A stretch of 64,000 bases of DNA from Oreohelix idahoensis (Eukaryota; Mollusca; Gastropoda; Stylommatophora; Oreohelicidae). How positions within the stretch are numbered: position 1 is the stretch's first letter; each line of letters starts with the position of its first letter. The notes below the pieces were generated by a model that did no database searches, was not told the origin of the DNA, and saw nothing but the letters and a program-made list of their open reading frames with translations. Of this stretch, positions 34,020 through 46,140 are shown in pieces. A program made the translations under genes and the position numbers. Location of the stretch: positions 248,001 to 312,000 of the forward strand of contig JAMPIV010014841.1 of the NCBI GenBank assembly GCA_024509875.1, read 5' to 3'.

Positions 34020-35066
34020 TGTAGCCGTGTACATAGCTGTTCCTTTGGAAACAGGCTATAAAAAACCAGATTAGCATATAAATTTCTACTTTCCGAGAAA
34101 CAGATCAAATGTTAATTAGGATAGAGTTGCGTTACATGTCAAAATTAGTCACGTGATTTTTATCCAATCGTAAGGCTCAATATTATTCAGCCGGCATGAA
34201 ATGTAGAAGAGACGCGAAATTTCCCCAACAACCTAGTTAGTTGAAAAAGACGCGTCTAGCTAGTAAGACGAACAAGTTTTGTGCTGATAACGCAGTGGTT
34301 TTACTGCATGAAAGTTATCTAGGTTGAAGAATTAGAAATTCCAGGAATGATGGCATGTTCTCTTCAAAGTGCATTTTTGTGTATTTAACTTCTATATTCG
34401 AAGTCTGTAAGTAGGAGCTAATTACTAATCAATTATTGACCCATTGTTGCAGATTTAGAAAAAGGATTCATGGCTGCAAGTTGCGCCTATGAGTCGAATG
34501 CAGAGATGATGGAATTTGCTCTGTACAAGCATAAATTGATCAAATTGCAGAATATGAGCATATAACGAAACCCCTTGAGAATAATGAATTAATCGGTCTG
34601 AAGTGGAACAGCTTATATGAAATTGGATCAACGCAAACTGGTATTTAAACAGAAAAAAGTAGACAGGAGTTGGATAGGCCTGATTCATACAAGTGTCAAT
34701 TCCCCATGCTAGATCATTGAGAGCGACTTGCATTTTATATTATGAATGAAAAATGCATGTTTGTAACTTCACGCCATCATGTATATATTATGATTATTAA
34801 ATAAAACGTTGACATCAAAAAGAGGTCGTATATTTGATTGCTAAGCCTTAACCATGAATGGAAGGAGGTAATGTCTGTGGAGAAACCTATAAATTCTTAC
34901 TAACTGCTCACAAACTACAACACCTTAGAGGATAGTCCCCGAGCCTGGTAAAATCCCGTAAGACTGTCAGTGAGAAATTTCCACCTCTAGCAGTCTAGCT
35001 AGTTCTAGATCTAATACTCTCTGAAATTAAACAGCAACCCCCAATTCCCCACCCACAACGGCCACA
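34020..35066 (+). repeat. 3' LTR of the composite unit
   Basis: 1047 bp, matching 17429-18475 at all but four positions by eye; followed immediately by TGGG, the right copy of the target duplication. Confidence 0.93.
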
Positions 35067-35239
35067 TGGGTCCAGCTTTGTGAGGAAGGGTGGCCAGGTC
35101 CCTTCTTCGTTGCATTTGACGAAGACCTATTTGTCGTAACCTTTGGTTGCTGTGTAATTGTATCACGTGTAAGCTTGTAACATTTTATATTTATTTATAA
35201 ACTTATTCGACCCACGAACACGAAAGAATAGGACCTCTG

Positions 35240-35440
35240 CTCCTTCATACATGTCGTACAAGGCGACTAGTTTAGGTTGTGCATGGGAGCTGGCAACCTC
35301 ATCATATAAAAAACATTGCTACGGAAACCACTTCTGCGAGTACATTTGAATGCTTTGTGCAAGCTTCCAACAAGGGGGCCTGACGCCGTGGTGGTTCCAG
35401 GCTTTAAATGAGCGAAAAGGAAAGTGATGACGATAGTGAT
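35240..35440 (+). repeat. Dispersed repeat family A, copy 1
   Basis: Recognised by ACATGTCGTACAAGGCGACT, then GAGCTGGCAACCTCATCATA, AAACCACTTCTGCGAG and a GATGA-type 3' end. Other copies are near 42317, 53571, 55860 and 61285. No coding domain; the GATGAT tail suggests retroposition. Confidence 0.7.
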
Positions 35441-37208
35441 ATACTTAATCAGAGTAAACAAAAATGCCTCATTATTATATTGAACAGTTTTGTCGCATAC
35501 CAACTTTTTCAAGTGCAGTTAGAATAAAATCAACGATCTGAGGAAGGTAAATGTTAACATAAAAATTGTGGAAATAAATTTGGCAAATGATAGTCACACT
35601 ACACCTGGACCCGGAGATGCTTGTCTACGAAATGAGGACTCATACAGACATCTTGCCAAGAACGTAGAAACAGTTGGATGAATGGGCGGTGTCACAAAAT
35701 AGGAATATACAATTGGAGTTTTCATTGCATTTGGAAGTATATGGCAATCAGAATAAATTCAGTCTAACTCATAAATAAGAATTGTCAAAGCAAATGTTAA
35801 GACAGTTCTATTCTATTGCATGATTATCAAACATGGAGAGAAAAATTAACGGCAACCAATAATTTACTTAATTAAATAAACTAATGCCCGCGCAGAACGG
35901 AAGCTTAAAATGGTAAGACCAGATCTGCTATGTGGAACTGACTGAAGGACCAGACGAATACGCGTAGAACCAGAAGTGAAGAAAAAAGTATGGCTCTGGA
36001 TAGATAGAGCAGACATTAAGAAAATCCATAGATAGCATTACACACAATCCATATCCATAGATAGCATTACACACATTCCATATCGATTGATAGCATTACA
36101 CACATTCCATATCCATAGATAGCATTACACACATTCCATATCCATAGATAGCTTTACGATCCAATGTTTGTTCTCGAATACCCGAAGTGAAGGAAACTGA
36201 CAGAGAACTAAAAGCACAGAGATAAGCGAACTGAAAGTAGACTAAAAGGGAAAAATAAGACATGGAAAAACCTTGAGAAGATGGTTTTAGAGAGCTTGGT
36301 GTCACCTGAATGGAGGGATCTGCTCCACTGGGAGCTATACTGTAATGATGATGATGACATTTGAACCTAAGTGATAGAAGATAATTATTGAATACTTCTA
36401 GCCTGGTGAAACATACTAAACGCTTCAGCATGATTTAACGGTCCAAAACGGACAAGTGTGAAAAATCGATAACATGTTATCACTAATGAGTTTCCTAATT
36501 ATAACATGACAGAGCGTTATCCTGAAGTTATAGACTCTTCCTTCGATCAATTTCCTCATCATCTTATTCCACCTCCAGCAATTTCTTCTTGTTGCAGCCG
36601 TTGCTAATCTCGTGCTCAATGAACAAGATGAAACATTTTTGTCACACTCGCTTGTCAAGTAATATTTGTGAAATTTATCTTCTCTATAATTTACAAACTG
36701 TGACTAGGTTCGGTATCTAACTCGCGTCGTCAATGTTCTATTTTGTACAAATATTTTAGAATTATGTGTATTACATAGTGTTTATGATTTCGCCTTCTAA
36801 CATATATGGCATGTCTCGCACCCTCAGAATTTAAATCTCGCACCCCCCAGAGAGTGGGTCTTGCACCCTCAGTGGGTGGGTCTCACATTCCCAGGTAAAT
36901 CCCTGGCTAAGAAGTGCTCATTAAACACAAATGTACTCGCCTCCCCGTATAGCCGCGGAAATTTTTTCTTTCGAATTCGTCCGTTTGATAAAACTTCGTA
37001 AAAAGAGTCCAATGTTTCCAAAGCACAAAACTAAACACTCATTCGTTTGTCACCAAAGTTAAAATTTCGTTGTGGGGCAGGGACGGGAGGGCAAACAGAA
37101 AGGAACATAAGCAACGTAAACATTAATTCATTGATGTGAGCTACACATCACGAGAATCAACTACAGTTTTATACACTGGGCATGACAGATACCAATATTT
37201 TTATTAAT
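35441..37208. other. Unannotated stretch
   Basis: Apart from the 29-bp minisatellite at 36025-36155 and short G/C-rich direct repeats near 36810-36890 (CTCGCACCC-type words), nothing recognisable. Confidence 0.4.
36025..36155. repeat. Minisatellite, 29-bp unit x ~4.5
   Basis: GATAGCATTACACACA-type units start at 36031, 36060, 36089, 36118 and 36147 (spacing 29). Confidence 0.88.
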
Positions 37209-37496
37209 TATCGCGGAGAGAATGTTGACATCGTATTCATGCGAACATGTTCAACAATTTATGAAAAAATGATAGCTATTGTAAATGACATAGTTTATGG
37301 TAATGAAATACAACCAGTTGTTCAATACAGCACATCCTACGTAAATAAGGAGTACGAAGAGATAAGAATACGACATCGGAGATGGTAGCAGTCATTTCGT
37401 AATGGAAGGTACAAAAATGGGACTCGCTTTCGTCATGTATTCAATAGAATTTTCCGCCATTTTCTCCTTATCAATACAGGTTCTAACATAGATTTT
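37209..37496 (+). repeat. 288-bp segment duplicated at 40701-40995
   Basis: It begins TATCGCGGAGAGAATG and ends CTAACATAGATTTT. The second copy has 2 substitutions and a 7-bp insertion. At this site no target duplication is visible, so this may be the older or source copy. A 68-codon frame crosses it but no domain is recognised. Confidence 0.85.
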
Positions 37497-39884
37497 TCCC
37501 GCCATGATGAGAAATAATGAATCTTAAGCCGAACTTGGAGTACATGTTAACGCAGTGGCGTAGTATGAAAACTTCGTAGTGTAGATCTTCGTAAAACCGT
37601 GAGTGACTAGTTTATTCTTATTTCATGTGTGTTCTTTTTATTTAAATTGAAATTATTATTATAATTTTATTTTTTTGGGTTGTAAAATGCTACAGTGATT
37701 AGCACATACAGAAATCAGCGTGATCCAACTAAATAGCATGAAATTGACTCTCGTACGAATACAGAGTACTACATGATTGGGGTGGGGGCACCATCATGAG
37801 ACTGCACACCACCTTGAAAAATCTCAATGTCCGGCTCTGGCTGACCATAAATAACGGCACTCAGAAAAACAGTTATACACAATATTACAACTAACAGTTA
37901 CGTTGAACATGGTAGACAGCATTGCTAGGATGACTGATGACCAGAGGCAAATGAAGTTCATCTGACTAAACTCTGCTCTCCACCTATTTCTTTTAAATAA
38001 AATCAGCATTTTTTATTTGTCACGCGATAAACGTAACGGTCGTATATCCTTACTTAAAGTTAATGCGGTACACTGACAAGATATATTCAGTAAAGGAATC
38101 TCTGGATCAGTCAGATTCCAGCTAGTTTATCATATTAAATATGCGTAGAGAGTGTCAGGAATATATTAACTTTAATATTAAAACCTATCAAGATTTAACA
38201 AATGATGGTAGTTTTTCGGCTTTGGAAGCTGTGTGTACAACATTTAGAAGTGATTTAGGCAGTAAACCTACAACTATTATAACCTACTGCTCCTATCTTT
38301 GTCTGTCCCTAAATCTGAAAATGATAAGAACCGCTTGCCATACACTGACGTGAGTCAGAGAAAGAAAACGCATCGGATACAAATAATAATTATATTCAAT
38401 TATATAACCACATGAAGTAACCCGGCTGAGAAAATTGTAACAAAATTATAGCTATTTAGAATTTTAACAAATTAGCCAATTATAATTGAAGGGAAACGTT
38501 TCTTCTTTGACATAATAAAGAGATTAATGTCTTCCACTGTCATCGTGACTGGAAACAATGACAAACACGCGCAGGTATAATCTCAGACTATAGAAAATGA
38601 TGATTTTAAATTTTTTTTTTTTCTGACAACTCCAGCAAAGGAGAATTTTCGACTCACATATTATTATGAGATTTATGTACATCTATGTGATGAAATTTGT
38701 TCATCCTCTTTTTCTTGTTTTCAATCTTCTCCTGCAGTATTACTCGACCATTCCTTTTACTAGCTCATTCTTTCAGTATTGTTTACCCTTTCATCAGTCG
38801 AGGTTATCTTATCCTATTTTATCAACCATCCTGGGTTATCTGACTACTTGACCGGTTCTGCAGTCACGTCGGCGTGTTGACTGGATTCATTGTCAACGTC
38901 TACACGGATTAGTGATACATATCTCCTTTGCTCCGGCTGAAGAGTGGCAATAAACCAAGATGTGTGTCGAAGAATGTAGATAAAGAACGTGTGATTCGTG
39001 CACATGGCCGGACCAGAATTACCACAAAACCATGTTGCTCGGGTTTTCCAGTACAGATAAAAGATGGTTTTCGAAGATCATATATTAAGTTGCAGACATT
39101 ACCAGATGTAGAGGAGTGGAATACGAGAAATTATATAACATTTCCAGCAGATGACTGTTGTAATAAACAGCTACGAGAAAGTAACATCTTGGAGGAGATT
39201 ATCAATGATAGATTGTTGATGTAGAGAATTTAGTAAACATGACAAGCGACATGGAAGTGGCAAGACCTTAAATGGTCATGAAATATGCAGACGAATTTGA
39301 AAAATACCATGTAAGGCCAATATCTTGTGGTGCCTTGTAGTTAGTTTCTACATAAGGGTGGGGGAGACCCCTACAAAAATCAGACGCTTACTAGAGGGTG
39401 GTTTTGTATTGGAATGTTAAACTGAACTTTTTCAGATTGGATCTTTCCTCAACGAAAAAACATGTTCGTGGAAGCGAAACCATCGCTTATAGCATACAGC
39501 ATTTTTAGACTTATGCACTGAATTCCAATTTTGTCAAGGAGAAATCATAGGCAGCCAGAAACATGAAATATTAAGATCCTAAGATATGACAGACCATAGG
39601 ACTAGAAGTAAATTCAAAAGTTAGAAAGGAGTAACTCTAGGGGCATCACTTTGAGCCCAAAGTTCTGGGATCATACTTTAAGGGCACCCAGTAAGACACC
39701 TAACATACCTGAAGGTCTAAGGCATCTTAAACAGCTGTCCGACATATTATGGCCGGTTTATGTGCATCGAGTGTGTGGATATAACTCTGACCTCAACATT
39801 TATTGAAGTAAATTGTAATATGTATATTTTATTCTTCTATTTTTTGTTTAATTTGACATATACATATAACTTGTGGATGTACAG
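37497..39884. other. Unannotated stretch
   Basis: Mostly AT-rich unique-looking DNA, with one candidate small ORF at 38928-39224 (listed separately). Confidence 0.4.
38928..39224 (+). CDS. Small unrecognised ORF (98 codons), doubtful
   Basis: The predicted product is hydrophilic with several cysteines (TTKPCCSGFP, FPADDCCNKQL). Composition is more protein-like than the surrounding frames, but there is no recognised domain, no second copy and no clear splice or start context. It could be an exon, a decayed repeat ORF or chance. Confidence 0.2.
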   Translation: MLRLKSGNKPRCVSKNVDKERVIRAHGRTRITTKPCCSGFPVQIKDGFRRSYIKLQTLPDVEEWNTRNYITFPADDCCNKQLRESNILEEIINDRLLM

Positions 39885-40075
39885 TTGTTTATGGGTCTGG
39901 GAACCTCACTAAAACAGGCTCCCTGGTCCTCCAGTTTGGGGGTATTAGCACATTTTCTCATGAACCACCACAACAAGACCTGGTGATTGCTTCGTGCGGT
40001 CTCCTCCCAAGAAGCCAATGGAAGAAGTGTCCCCAGGCTCCATGTTGAGCAGGGAGTGGATGATGATGTCATAGT
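39885..40075 (+). repeat. Family A copy fused to an inverted piece of family B
   Basis: 39905-39955 is the reverse complement of part of family B (compare 13250-13300); the following sequence to the GGATGATGATG end matches family A. The join suggests a chimeric repeat or an insertion. Confidence 0.5.
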
Positions 40076-40700
40076 GTATGTATTTATCACACCAACATTT
40101 TAGCAAGTTTTATATGTGTAAATACGTATGCATAAAATGTTGCATTTGTCGTCTTCCACGGTCGTCACGCAATTTCATCTGACTCGAAGGGTTTAGATTT
40201 AATGTTCAGGGATAACGGGAAAAATTCTGAGGAAGATGAAATAATGGATGGAAGTGATGGTCGCCTGATGTTTATATCAGGAGACCCGATACTTAAACAG
40301 ATGCATTTGTGTCCTCTCACTTTGTGGTATATGTTGCAGCAGTCGATGCTGGACGCCTACATGAGATGCAATTGAAGACGCTTTACAATCTAAGTAGTTC
40401 ACCCTGCCTTGCCGCAAGGGACGTGTTACTGCCACAATATTTGACTCCGGAAGAGAAGAAAGTTCAAAGTATCTCTTGGAACCAGCAGTGACTGAACCCA
40501 ACATCAATGACAAATTATTGTCAACACCTTGTCAGTTGATTACCAAATTATTGGCACAGTATATGAACTCTATAAAAACTTCCACACAGATCATCGAATG
40601 ATGATAAAAATTAAATGACCATTTCCCTTGTTAAAATAACTTTATTTATGTCAGTATTGTTCACCAATAATTGATTATTAAACTTGTTATATGTAAATAT

Positions 40701-41841
40701 TATCGCGGAGAGAATGTTGACATTGTATTCATGCGAACATGTTCAACAATTTATGAAAAAATGATAACTATTGTAAATGACATAGTTTATGGTAATGAAA
40801 TACAACCAGTTGTTCAATACAGCACATCCTACGTAAATAAGGAGTACGAAGAGATAAGAATACAAGAGACGACATCGGAGATGGTAGCAGTCATTTCGTA
40901 ATGGAAGGTACAAAAATGGGACTCGCTTTCGTCATGTATTCAATAGAATTTTCCGCCATTTTCTCCTTATCAATACAGGTTCTAACATAGATTTTATTAC
41001 ACACAAAAGAACACGCAGAGTTTGACTCATTTAATATCGGCGGGTACCAGATCCCGGAAATCAGATATGCTGACGACACAGTCCTCCTATCGACCAACCC
41101 AGAAGGACTTGAACAATTACTTCTGTCCACCAAAAAACACAGCGAGGCCCAGAATCTATACCTAAACACCAAGAAGACTAAAGTATTGACAACAGACAAA
41201 GTAAAGACCAAACGAGAAATTGAAATTGATAACGAAGAACTGGAAAGTGTTAATGAATTTGAATACTTAGGATCAATCATCAACAGCTCTGGCGACTGTG
41301 CAGTAGAAATTAAAAGAAGACTTGCAATTGCTTCACATAAACTAATACAGATGAAAAACCTATGGCAAGGCACAAGCAAAGAAACAAAGTTACAACTGAT
41401 CAGAGCATGTATATTCCCAGTGGCAACATACGGCTGCGAGACTTGGACACTCAATAAAACAGTTGCAAAAAAGATTACATCATTCGAAATGAAATGCTAC
41501 AGAAGGATGTTGAGAATACCCTGGACAGAAAAAAAGACCAACAGAGAAGTACTGCACTCACTAAACGTACAGGAACATTGGCTCCTAAATACCATCGCAA
41601 TAAGGAAGCTGAAATTTTTCGGTCATATAAAAAGACATAATAGCCTGGAAAAAACAGTGATGGAAGGCATGGTCCCTGGAAAAAGGGGAAGGGGTCGACC
41701 TAGACGACGGTGGACCCAGGACATCACAGAGAGTCTGAACTTGTCTTTGGCTGATGCAGGTCGACTTGCCCAGAATCGTGATGCGTTCAGAGCAGCTGTA
41801 ATGGAGACAACGTTCTGGAAAGAATACGTCACATGATGATG
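40701..41841 (+). mobile_element. Chimeric retro-insertion: 295-bp segment joined to a 5'-truncated LINE
   Basis: The whole 1141-bp unit is flanked by an exact 12-bp direct repeat ATATGTAAATAT (40689-40700 and 41842-41853). The left 295 bp match 37209-37496; the rest (from ~40996) is the 3' end of a LINE with RT coding sequence, ending in a short ATGATGATG tail. One target duplication around both parts indicates one integration event, consistent with template switching by the LINE enzyme. Confidence 0.8.
40991..41836 (+). pseudogene. LINE reverse transcriptase, C-terminal part (5' truncated)
   Basis: The frame is open from the chimeric junction to TGA at 41834-41836. It contains RYADDTVLL (catalytic YADD, 41066-41077), then FEYLGSIINSSG, YGCETWTLNK, FEMKCYRRMLRIPW, FFGHIKRHNSLEKTV and GKRGRGRPRRRW, the usual C-terminal succession of many animal non-LTR elements (RTE-like or related clade; clade not certain). 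The fingers, most of the palm and the endonuclease are missing, so it cannot function alone. No internal stop, so it is fairly young. Confidence 0.88.
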
Positions 41842-41944
41842 ATATGTAAATATAAATCTATACTTGGTTTAATCATTATTGAGTGAATTTGCACCGTATG
41901 ACTCTGTTTTATTTTTAATATACAGAAATAGTAAATTTTTAGTT

Positions 41945-42270
41945 GCTGAATCACCTTAAGCTGTGGGCTCAGAAAATACGAGTCAATAATTTTCCTCACA
42001 GAAGGGGCCGGAGAATAATAAGTTAATAAAGGTTTAGACGATCTCCATTGACTTGTTTGCCATTCCGTAAAATACATGTAAGGCTCCCTTAAATAGAAGC
42101 ACAATTCTTCTATTTATATCTCTACCAAGAGTAATCTTAAGCAAAAGTTGAGACCTTTGAAGACACTCATCATTATACTCTAAGTCTGGCCATTGTTGGA
42201 CCACTGCTGCAGAGCCGGGGAGACAATCCCGCCACAATCTAATAGTCATAAGTTGTCTCGCGTAGTTCCC
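41945..42270 (+). repeat. Dispersed repeat family E, copy 1
   Basis: It shares ordered blocks with 54420-54780: AATAATAAGTTAA, CCAAGAGTAA and TGGACCACTGCTGCA / TGGACCACCACTGCA. No coding domain. Confidence 0.6.
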
Positions 42271-42316
42271 GAGGGTCTTTGATGAGGCAATGAAATAATA
42301 TGACACACTCAAGCAT

Positions 42317-42505
42317 GTCGTACAAGGCGACTAATGTGCATGGAGCTGGCAACCTCATCATATAAAATAAATTGCCAATGAAACCACCTCTGCAAGAGCA
42401 TGATGAGAATGCTCGGTGCAGGCTTCCTGCAAGTGGACCATCCACAGTGGTGGCTCCATGCTCTGTGAGGATTGCAAAGAAAAAATGATGATGGTGATGA
42501 TGATG
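42317..42505 (+). repeat. Dispersed repeat family A, copy 2
   Basis: CATGTCGTACAAGGCGACTA ... GAGCTGGCAACCTCATCATA ... ending in a GATGATG run; clear match to 35240-35440. Confidence 0.72.
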
Positions 42506-44283
42506 ATAAGTCGTGAGATGTATTAACCACAAGTTGTGGCAAGATTCTATGATAAACCATCCCTTATTTTGTTTCCGTTAGTGTTGTTGTTAGCCATTAC
42601 AGAACATTCCACTGACACCCTTCAGAGTTTCGCGCCATGATAGTGTATTCACTACTGATACACGATTGGCCACTTCCGCGACACCACTTCTCGTGCGATA
42701 TTTGATATGTGACGTTTAGGAAGAGTTTGTCCTGTTGTCTGTACGCAAGAGTTCAATGTGTTTCATTCGTTATTGTTCTACGCTCTCATAAATCGTTTAA
42801 CTTACTCCTAACCGCAAGGTCCTTAATATTTGATCATGTGTCTTAATATAACCGATGGACGCAGAGTCTAGATTTAACGAAGTTTACCTCGCCAAAAGGC
42901 AAGGAGAAACCACCGTGGTATTATCCCATGTACTGCCATGGATTATGAAATGTGCATGAAAAAGAAAGTGCGACAGAAGTATAAAATAATGCACAGTTTA
43001 ACGTCATGACGTCAGTATAAAAAATTACACCAGAGACAAGCCATTCTTCCATCTTTCACAAATTTATACACGCCCAAATATTGTTATTCCACACTCCTAC
43101 GTTCCTCGGCATATATGTGTTCCCCAACACGCAAATGACCCTCTCCACGCACATGTTTTTCCACACTAGCACTTTGTATCATATCCGTATATTCCCCACA
43201 CGCAAAAGTTTCTCTACACTCGCATTCCCCACACTCGTGTATTATTCTACACCCAAAAGTTCCTCCGCACCCAAAAGTTCCTCCACACTCGCACATGACC
43301 TCATACCCAAAAGTTCCTCTACCCCCAAAAACGTCTCCACGCCTAATAGTTCCTGCAAACTCACTGATACGCCCGCTCTCCAATTTGAGACAGAAGCACA
43401 GGTCATGCGTGAGGTCCTGGATTTCCAGATCAGTAACTGAATTACCTGGATGAGAGAATTCCATTTCACGCTACCGCTAATCTCATTTTTCGCTGAAATT
43501 TACTTGTTCTCGGCTCTGCACTTTTTGTCACGATAGCCCCGTATGATGTTGGGAAGTCAAGCATGGAGCATGGACGCAGCTCAGAGTGAGGAAAAGAGAA
43601 GTAAAGCCTGAAACCCAGAGTTCTGGAACATCAATGCTCCCAACGACTGCCATTCAGTTGTGCACACAGTCTTTTTTATGAAGGCGGTAATGGTCATGTT
43701 TACTTTGACCTACCTCTTTGGTGAAGAACACAAACATGCTAATCTTATGCAGGATCAGATAATCAGATTATGACGGTTGGTTTATTTTTGCAAATACTAA
43801 AAATAGTGATTTTATTTAAGAATACCGACTTTGAAGTTATTTTGCTGTTAGTTGAAATAGGTAACCAGTATAAACAATGGTCATAAATATATTTTAAACC
43901 GGTTGACTGTTCTGAAATATCAGTGACATGGCAAACTCCAGTGTAACAGATACTGTTCAGGTAAGTCGCGAAGTTCGTCGCGGGATGGAAGGAGAAAATG
44001 AGTCAGTGCAGTGACGTCAGTGTCCCGTTGTATTTCGAATACAGACACTGATAGCAGAGTTCGTGAGCTCAAAATGTATGATGTGCAGGTAGTAACTAAA
44101 AACACTAAATAACACTTTGTAAACGGATTAAATTGAATGCCACAAACAGTAATATCTTTAAAAGGCGAGCAATGAAACAAATTCCATATAATGTTACTAA
44201 TAAATTAATCGAATGAGATACTGTTACTAATAAGGATTGAAGTGGTATGACAAGTAGTATGACACGATCATTAATGTGGGCCT
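42506..44283. other. Unannotated stretch
   Basis: No gene supported. 43250-43345 has irregular CCCAAAAGTTCCTC-type repeats that generate open frames on both strands. Confidence 0.4.
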
Positions 44284-44672
44284 AATGACAAGACAGGCGC
44301 CAGTAGAACAAGAAATGACAAGACAGGCGCCAGTAGAACAAGAAATGACAAGACAGGCGCAAGTAGAACAAGAAATGACAAGACAGGCGCCAGTAGAACA
44401 CGAAATGACAAGACAGGCGCCAGTAGAACAAGAAATGACAAGACAGGCGCCAATAGAACAAGAAATGACAAGACAGGCGCCAGTTGAACAAGAAATGACA
44501 AGACAGGCGCCAGTTGAACAAGAAATGACAAGACAGGCGCCAGTTGAACAAGAAATAACAAGACAGGCGCCGCAGAACAAGAAATGACAAGACAGGCGCC
44601 AACAGAACAAGAAATGACAAGACAGGCGCCAGTAGAACAAGAAATGACAAGACAGGTGCCAGTAGAACAAGA
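44284..44672 (+). repeat. Minisatellite, 30-bp unit x ~13 (reads as a 10-residue peptide repeat)
   Basis: Tandem 30-bp units. Because 30 is divisible by 3 the plus strand reads MTRQAPVEQE repeatedly until a one-base deletion near 44572. The minus-strand frames here are by-products. The array directly abuts a LINE 3' fragment whose first codons share the motif. Confidence 0.92.
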
Positions 44673-44940
44673 AATGAGAAGAAGATGCTGGAGGTGGATA
44701 GGAAACACACTGAGAAAAACCTGTTGATAGCATTACAAGTCAATCCCTATTCTGGAATTCCCTGGGTAAAAGAGGAAGAGGAAGACCAAAGAACATTTGG
44801 AAAAGAGAACAGGCGACAGACATTGATGGGGATGAAGAAGATATGGACAGACCTTGAGTTGGTGGCACGGGGCTGTAAGACTTGGCATTAGTTTGTTGAA
44901 GGTCTATACTCCTTTTGTAGCTGAAAGGTGACAGAAGAAG
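44673..44940 (+). mobile_element. LINE 3'-end fragment, family L
   Basis: It starts AGAAGAAGATGCTGGAGGTG and reads RRRCWRWIGNTLRKT, then matches the 58610 and 61790 copies (TGTTGAT-GCATTACAAG, GGAAGAGGAAGACCAAA). This is the RT C-terminal end. Multiple stops. Confidence 0.65.
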
Positions 44941-44982
44941 AACAGAAAACTACTAAAATTGATTGTTGTTATAATTATCCCA

Positions 44983-45115
44983 TCTCCTACCTGACCTATA
45001 TATCTCCTACCTGACCTATATATCTCCTACCTGACCTATATATCTCCTACCTGACCTTTATATCTCCTACCTGACCTATATATCTCCTACCTGACCTATA
45101 TATCTCCTACCTGAC
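44983..45115. repeat. Tandem repeat, 20-bp unit x ~7
   Basis: TATCTCCTACCTGACCTATA repeats from 45001 at 20-bp spacing with one base varied, plus partial units at either end. Confidence 0.93.
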
Positions 45116-45835
45116 TACTGAAAAGGCACAACAAAGATGAGAGCTTATTTGAAAACAATTAATGATCGGAGATGAGAATATATAGAAAATCAGAAAATTG
45201 CTAACTGGTGTAGTTTGAGTTAACGGACAATAGATGCAAATATGATTCAGAATTTCACATTCTGTTGTCCTCTTTACTGGCTGACTGAAATCAACAATTT
45301 TAAAACTACATAACAATGCCGTCTTATATACTAACAGAGGTATTAACAACAAACTAACGTGAAGTAAAAATTATGGAGAGGGAATATAACAAATACAAAA
45401 AGACACCGCTGCTTTCGCTGAACCTGTAATGGGAGAGGACATTCACAGCGCTCTAGAAAGAATCGTACTGTTGGTGTGCTCATGGACGCAATTACTACAA
45501 CGTTTCTTCGTTGTACACGAATTAACAGAACAAAGTAGGGTCAAATTCAGATAAATAGATAAATATCCGGACATAAGATGGGGGAGAAAATCCAGTGAAA
45601 AAGAGAGCCCAGTGATAAGCAGGACGTTAAAAATATAATAAGAAAATCCCTAGGAATATTGCCGATATTTCAGGCTCCAGCATCCAATCGGAAAAATTAT
45701 GTAGTGTAGTGCTGCAATCCCCCCCATTTAGGTCTGTCTTGTCCGAGTCTGCCCGAGTCTACCCGAGTCTGTTACAGCACGGCAAGTCTATATTCAGATT
45801 AAAGGGGTCAGTTTTACAGGTCATACAGTTCTCTT

Positions 45836-46140
45836 TTGCTTTTATGTGCTCCCTCTCTCGCTCTCTTCCCCCTTCACCCTGATTCTTCACCATGTTTTAG
45901 AATCTTCCTTTCCGTCTTCATTTGGAGCGAGAAGTCCTATCTCAGTGCTATTTCCTTAATTACCCATCTTCTCCCCAAGGAGCAGGCCTTCAGCAAACGT
46001 ACGCCAAGCCCTCCAGTGGCGTGCCATGAGCTCAAGATTTGTCCATGTATTCATCATCATTTGTATTTATATCTCCAGCTCAATTTCTCCATCTGATTCT
46101 CTGTCTACTTTCCTCCTCTCACCCTGAAGATTCCAGAACA
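45836..46140 (-). mobile_element. LINE 3'-end fragment, family L (minus strand)
   Basis: The reverse complement matches the layout of 60826-61110, including the GCCTTCA-(A/G)-AAACGT-CGCCAAG block. Decayed. Confidence 0.5.

Larger units (their letters stand above)
17429..35066 (+). mobile_element. Composite 17.6-kb LTR unit with captured-gene-like ORF and a nested Gmr1-like element
   Basis: Two 1047-bp direct repeats (17429-18475 and 34020-35066) begin TGTAGCCGTG, end CAACGGCCACA, and form an imperfect terminal inverted repeat. The 4-bp duplication TGGG flanks the whole unit (17425-17428 and 35067-35070). By eye the repeats differ at 4 positions and have equal length, so the insertion is young. 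Interior: primer-site-like sequence, an ORF with a DEK_C domain, a nested Gmr1-like element, the second part of the ORF, then 4.6 kb of AT-rich DNA. Without the nested element the unit is about 8.6 kb. No reverse transcriptase, integrase or protease of its own was found, so it looks non-autonomous, like a large retrotransposon derivative. Confidence 0.9.

Noticed and set aside
44227..44743. Long minus-strand frames (145-168 codons) over the 30-bp array
   Set aside because: They arise because the repeat unit is a multiple of three; low-complexity peptides with no other support.
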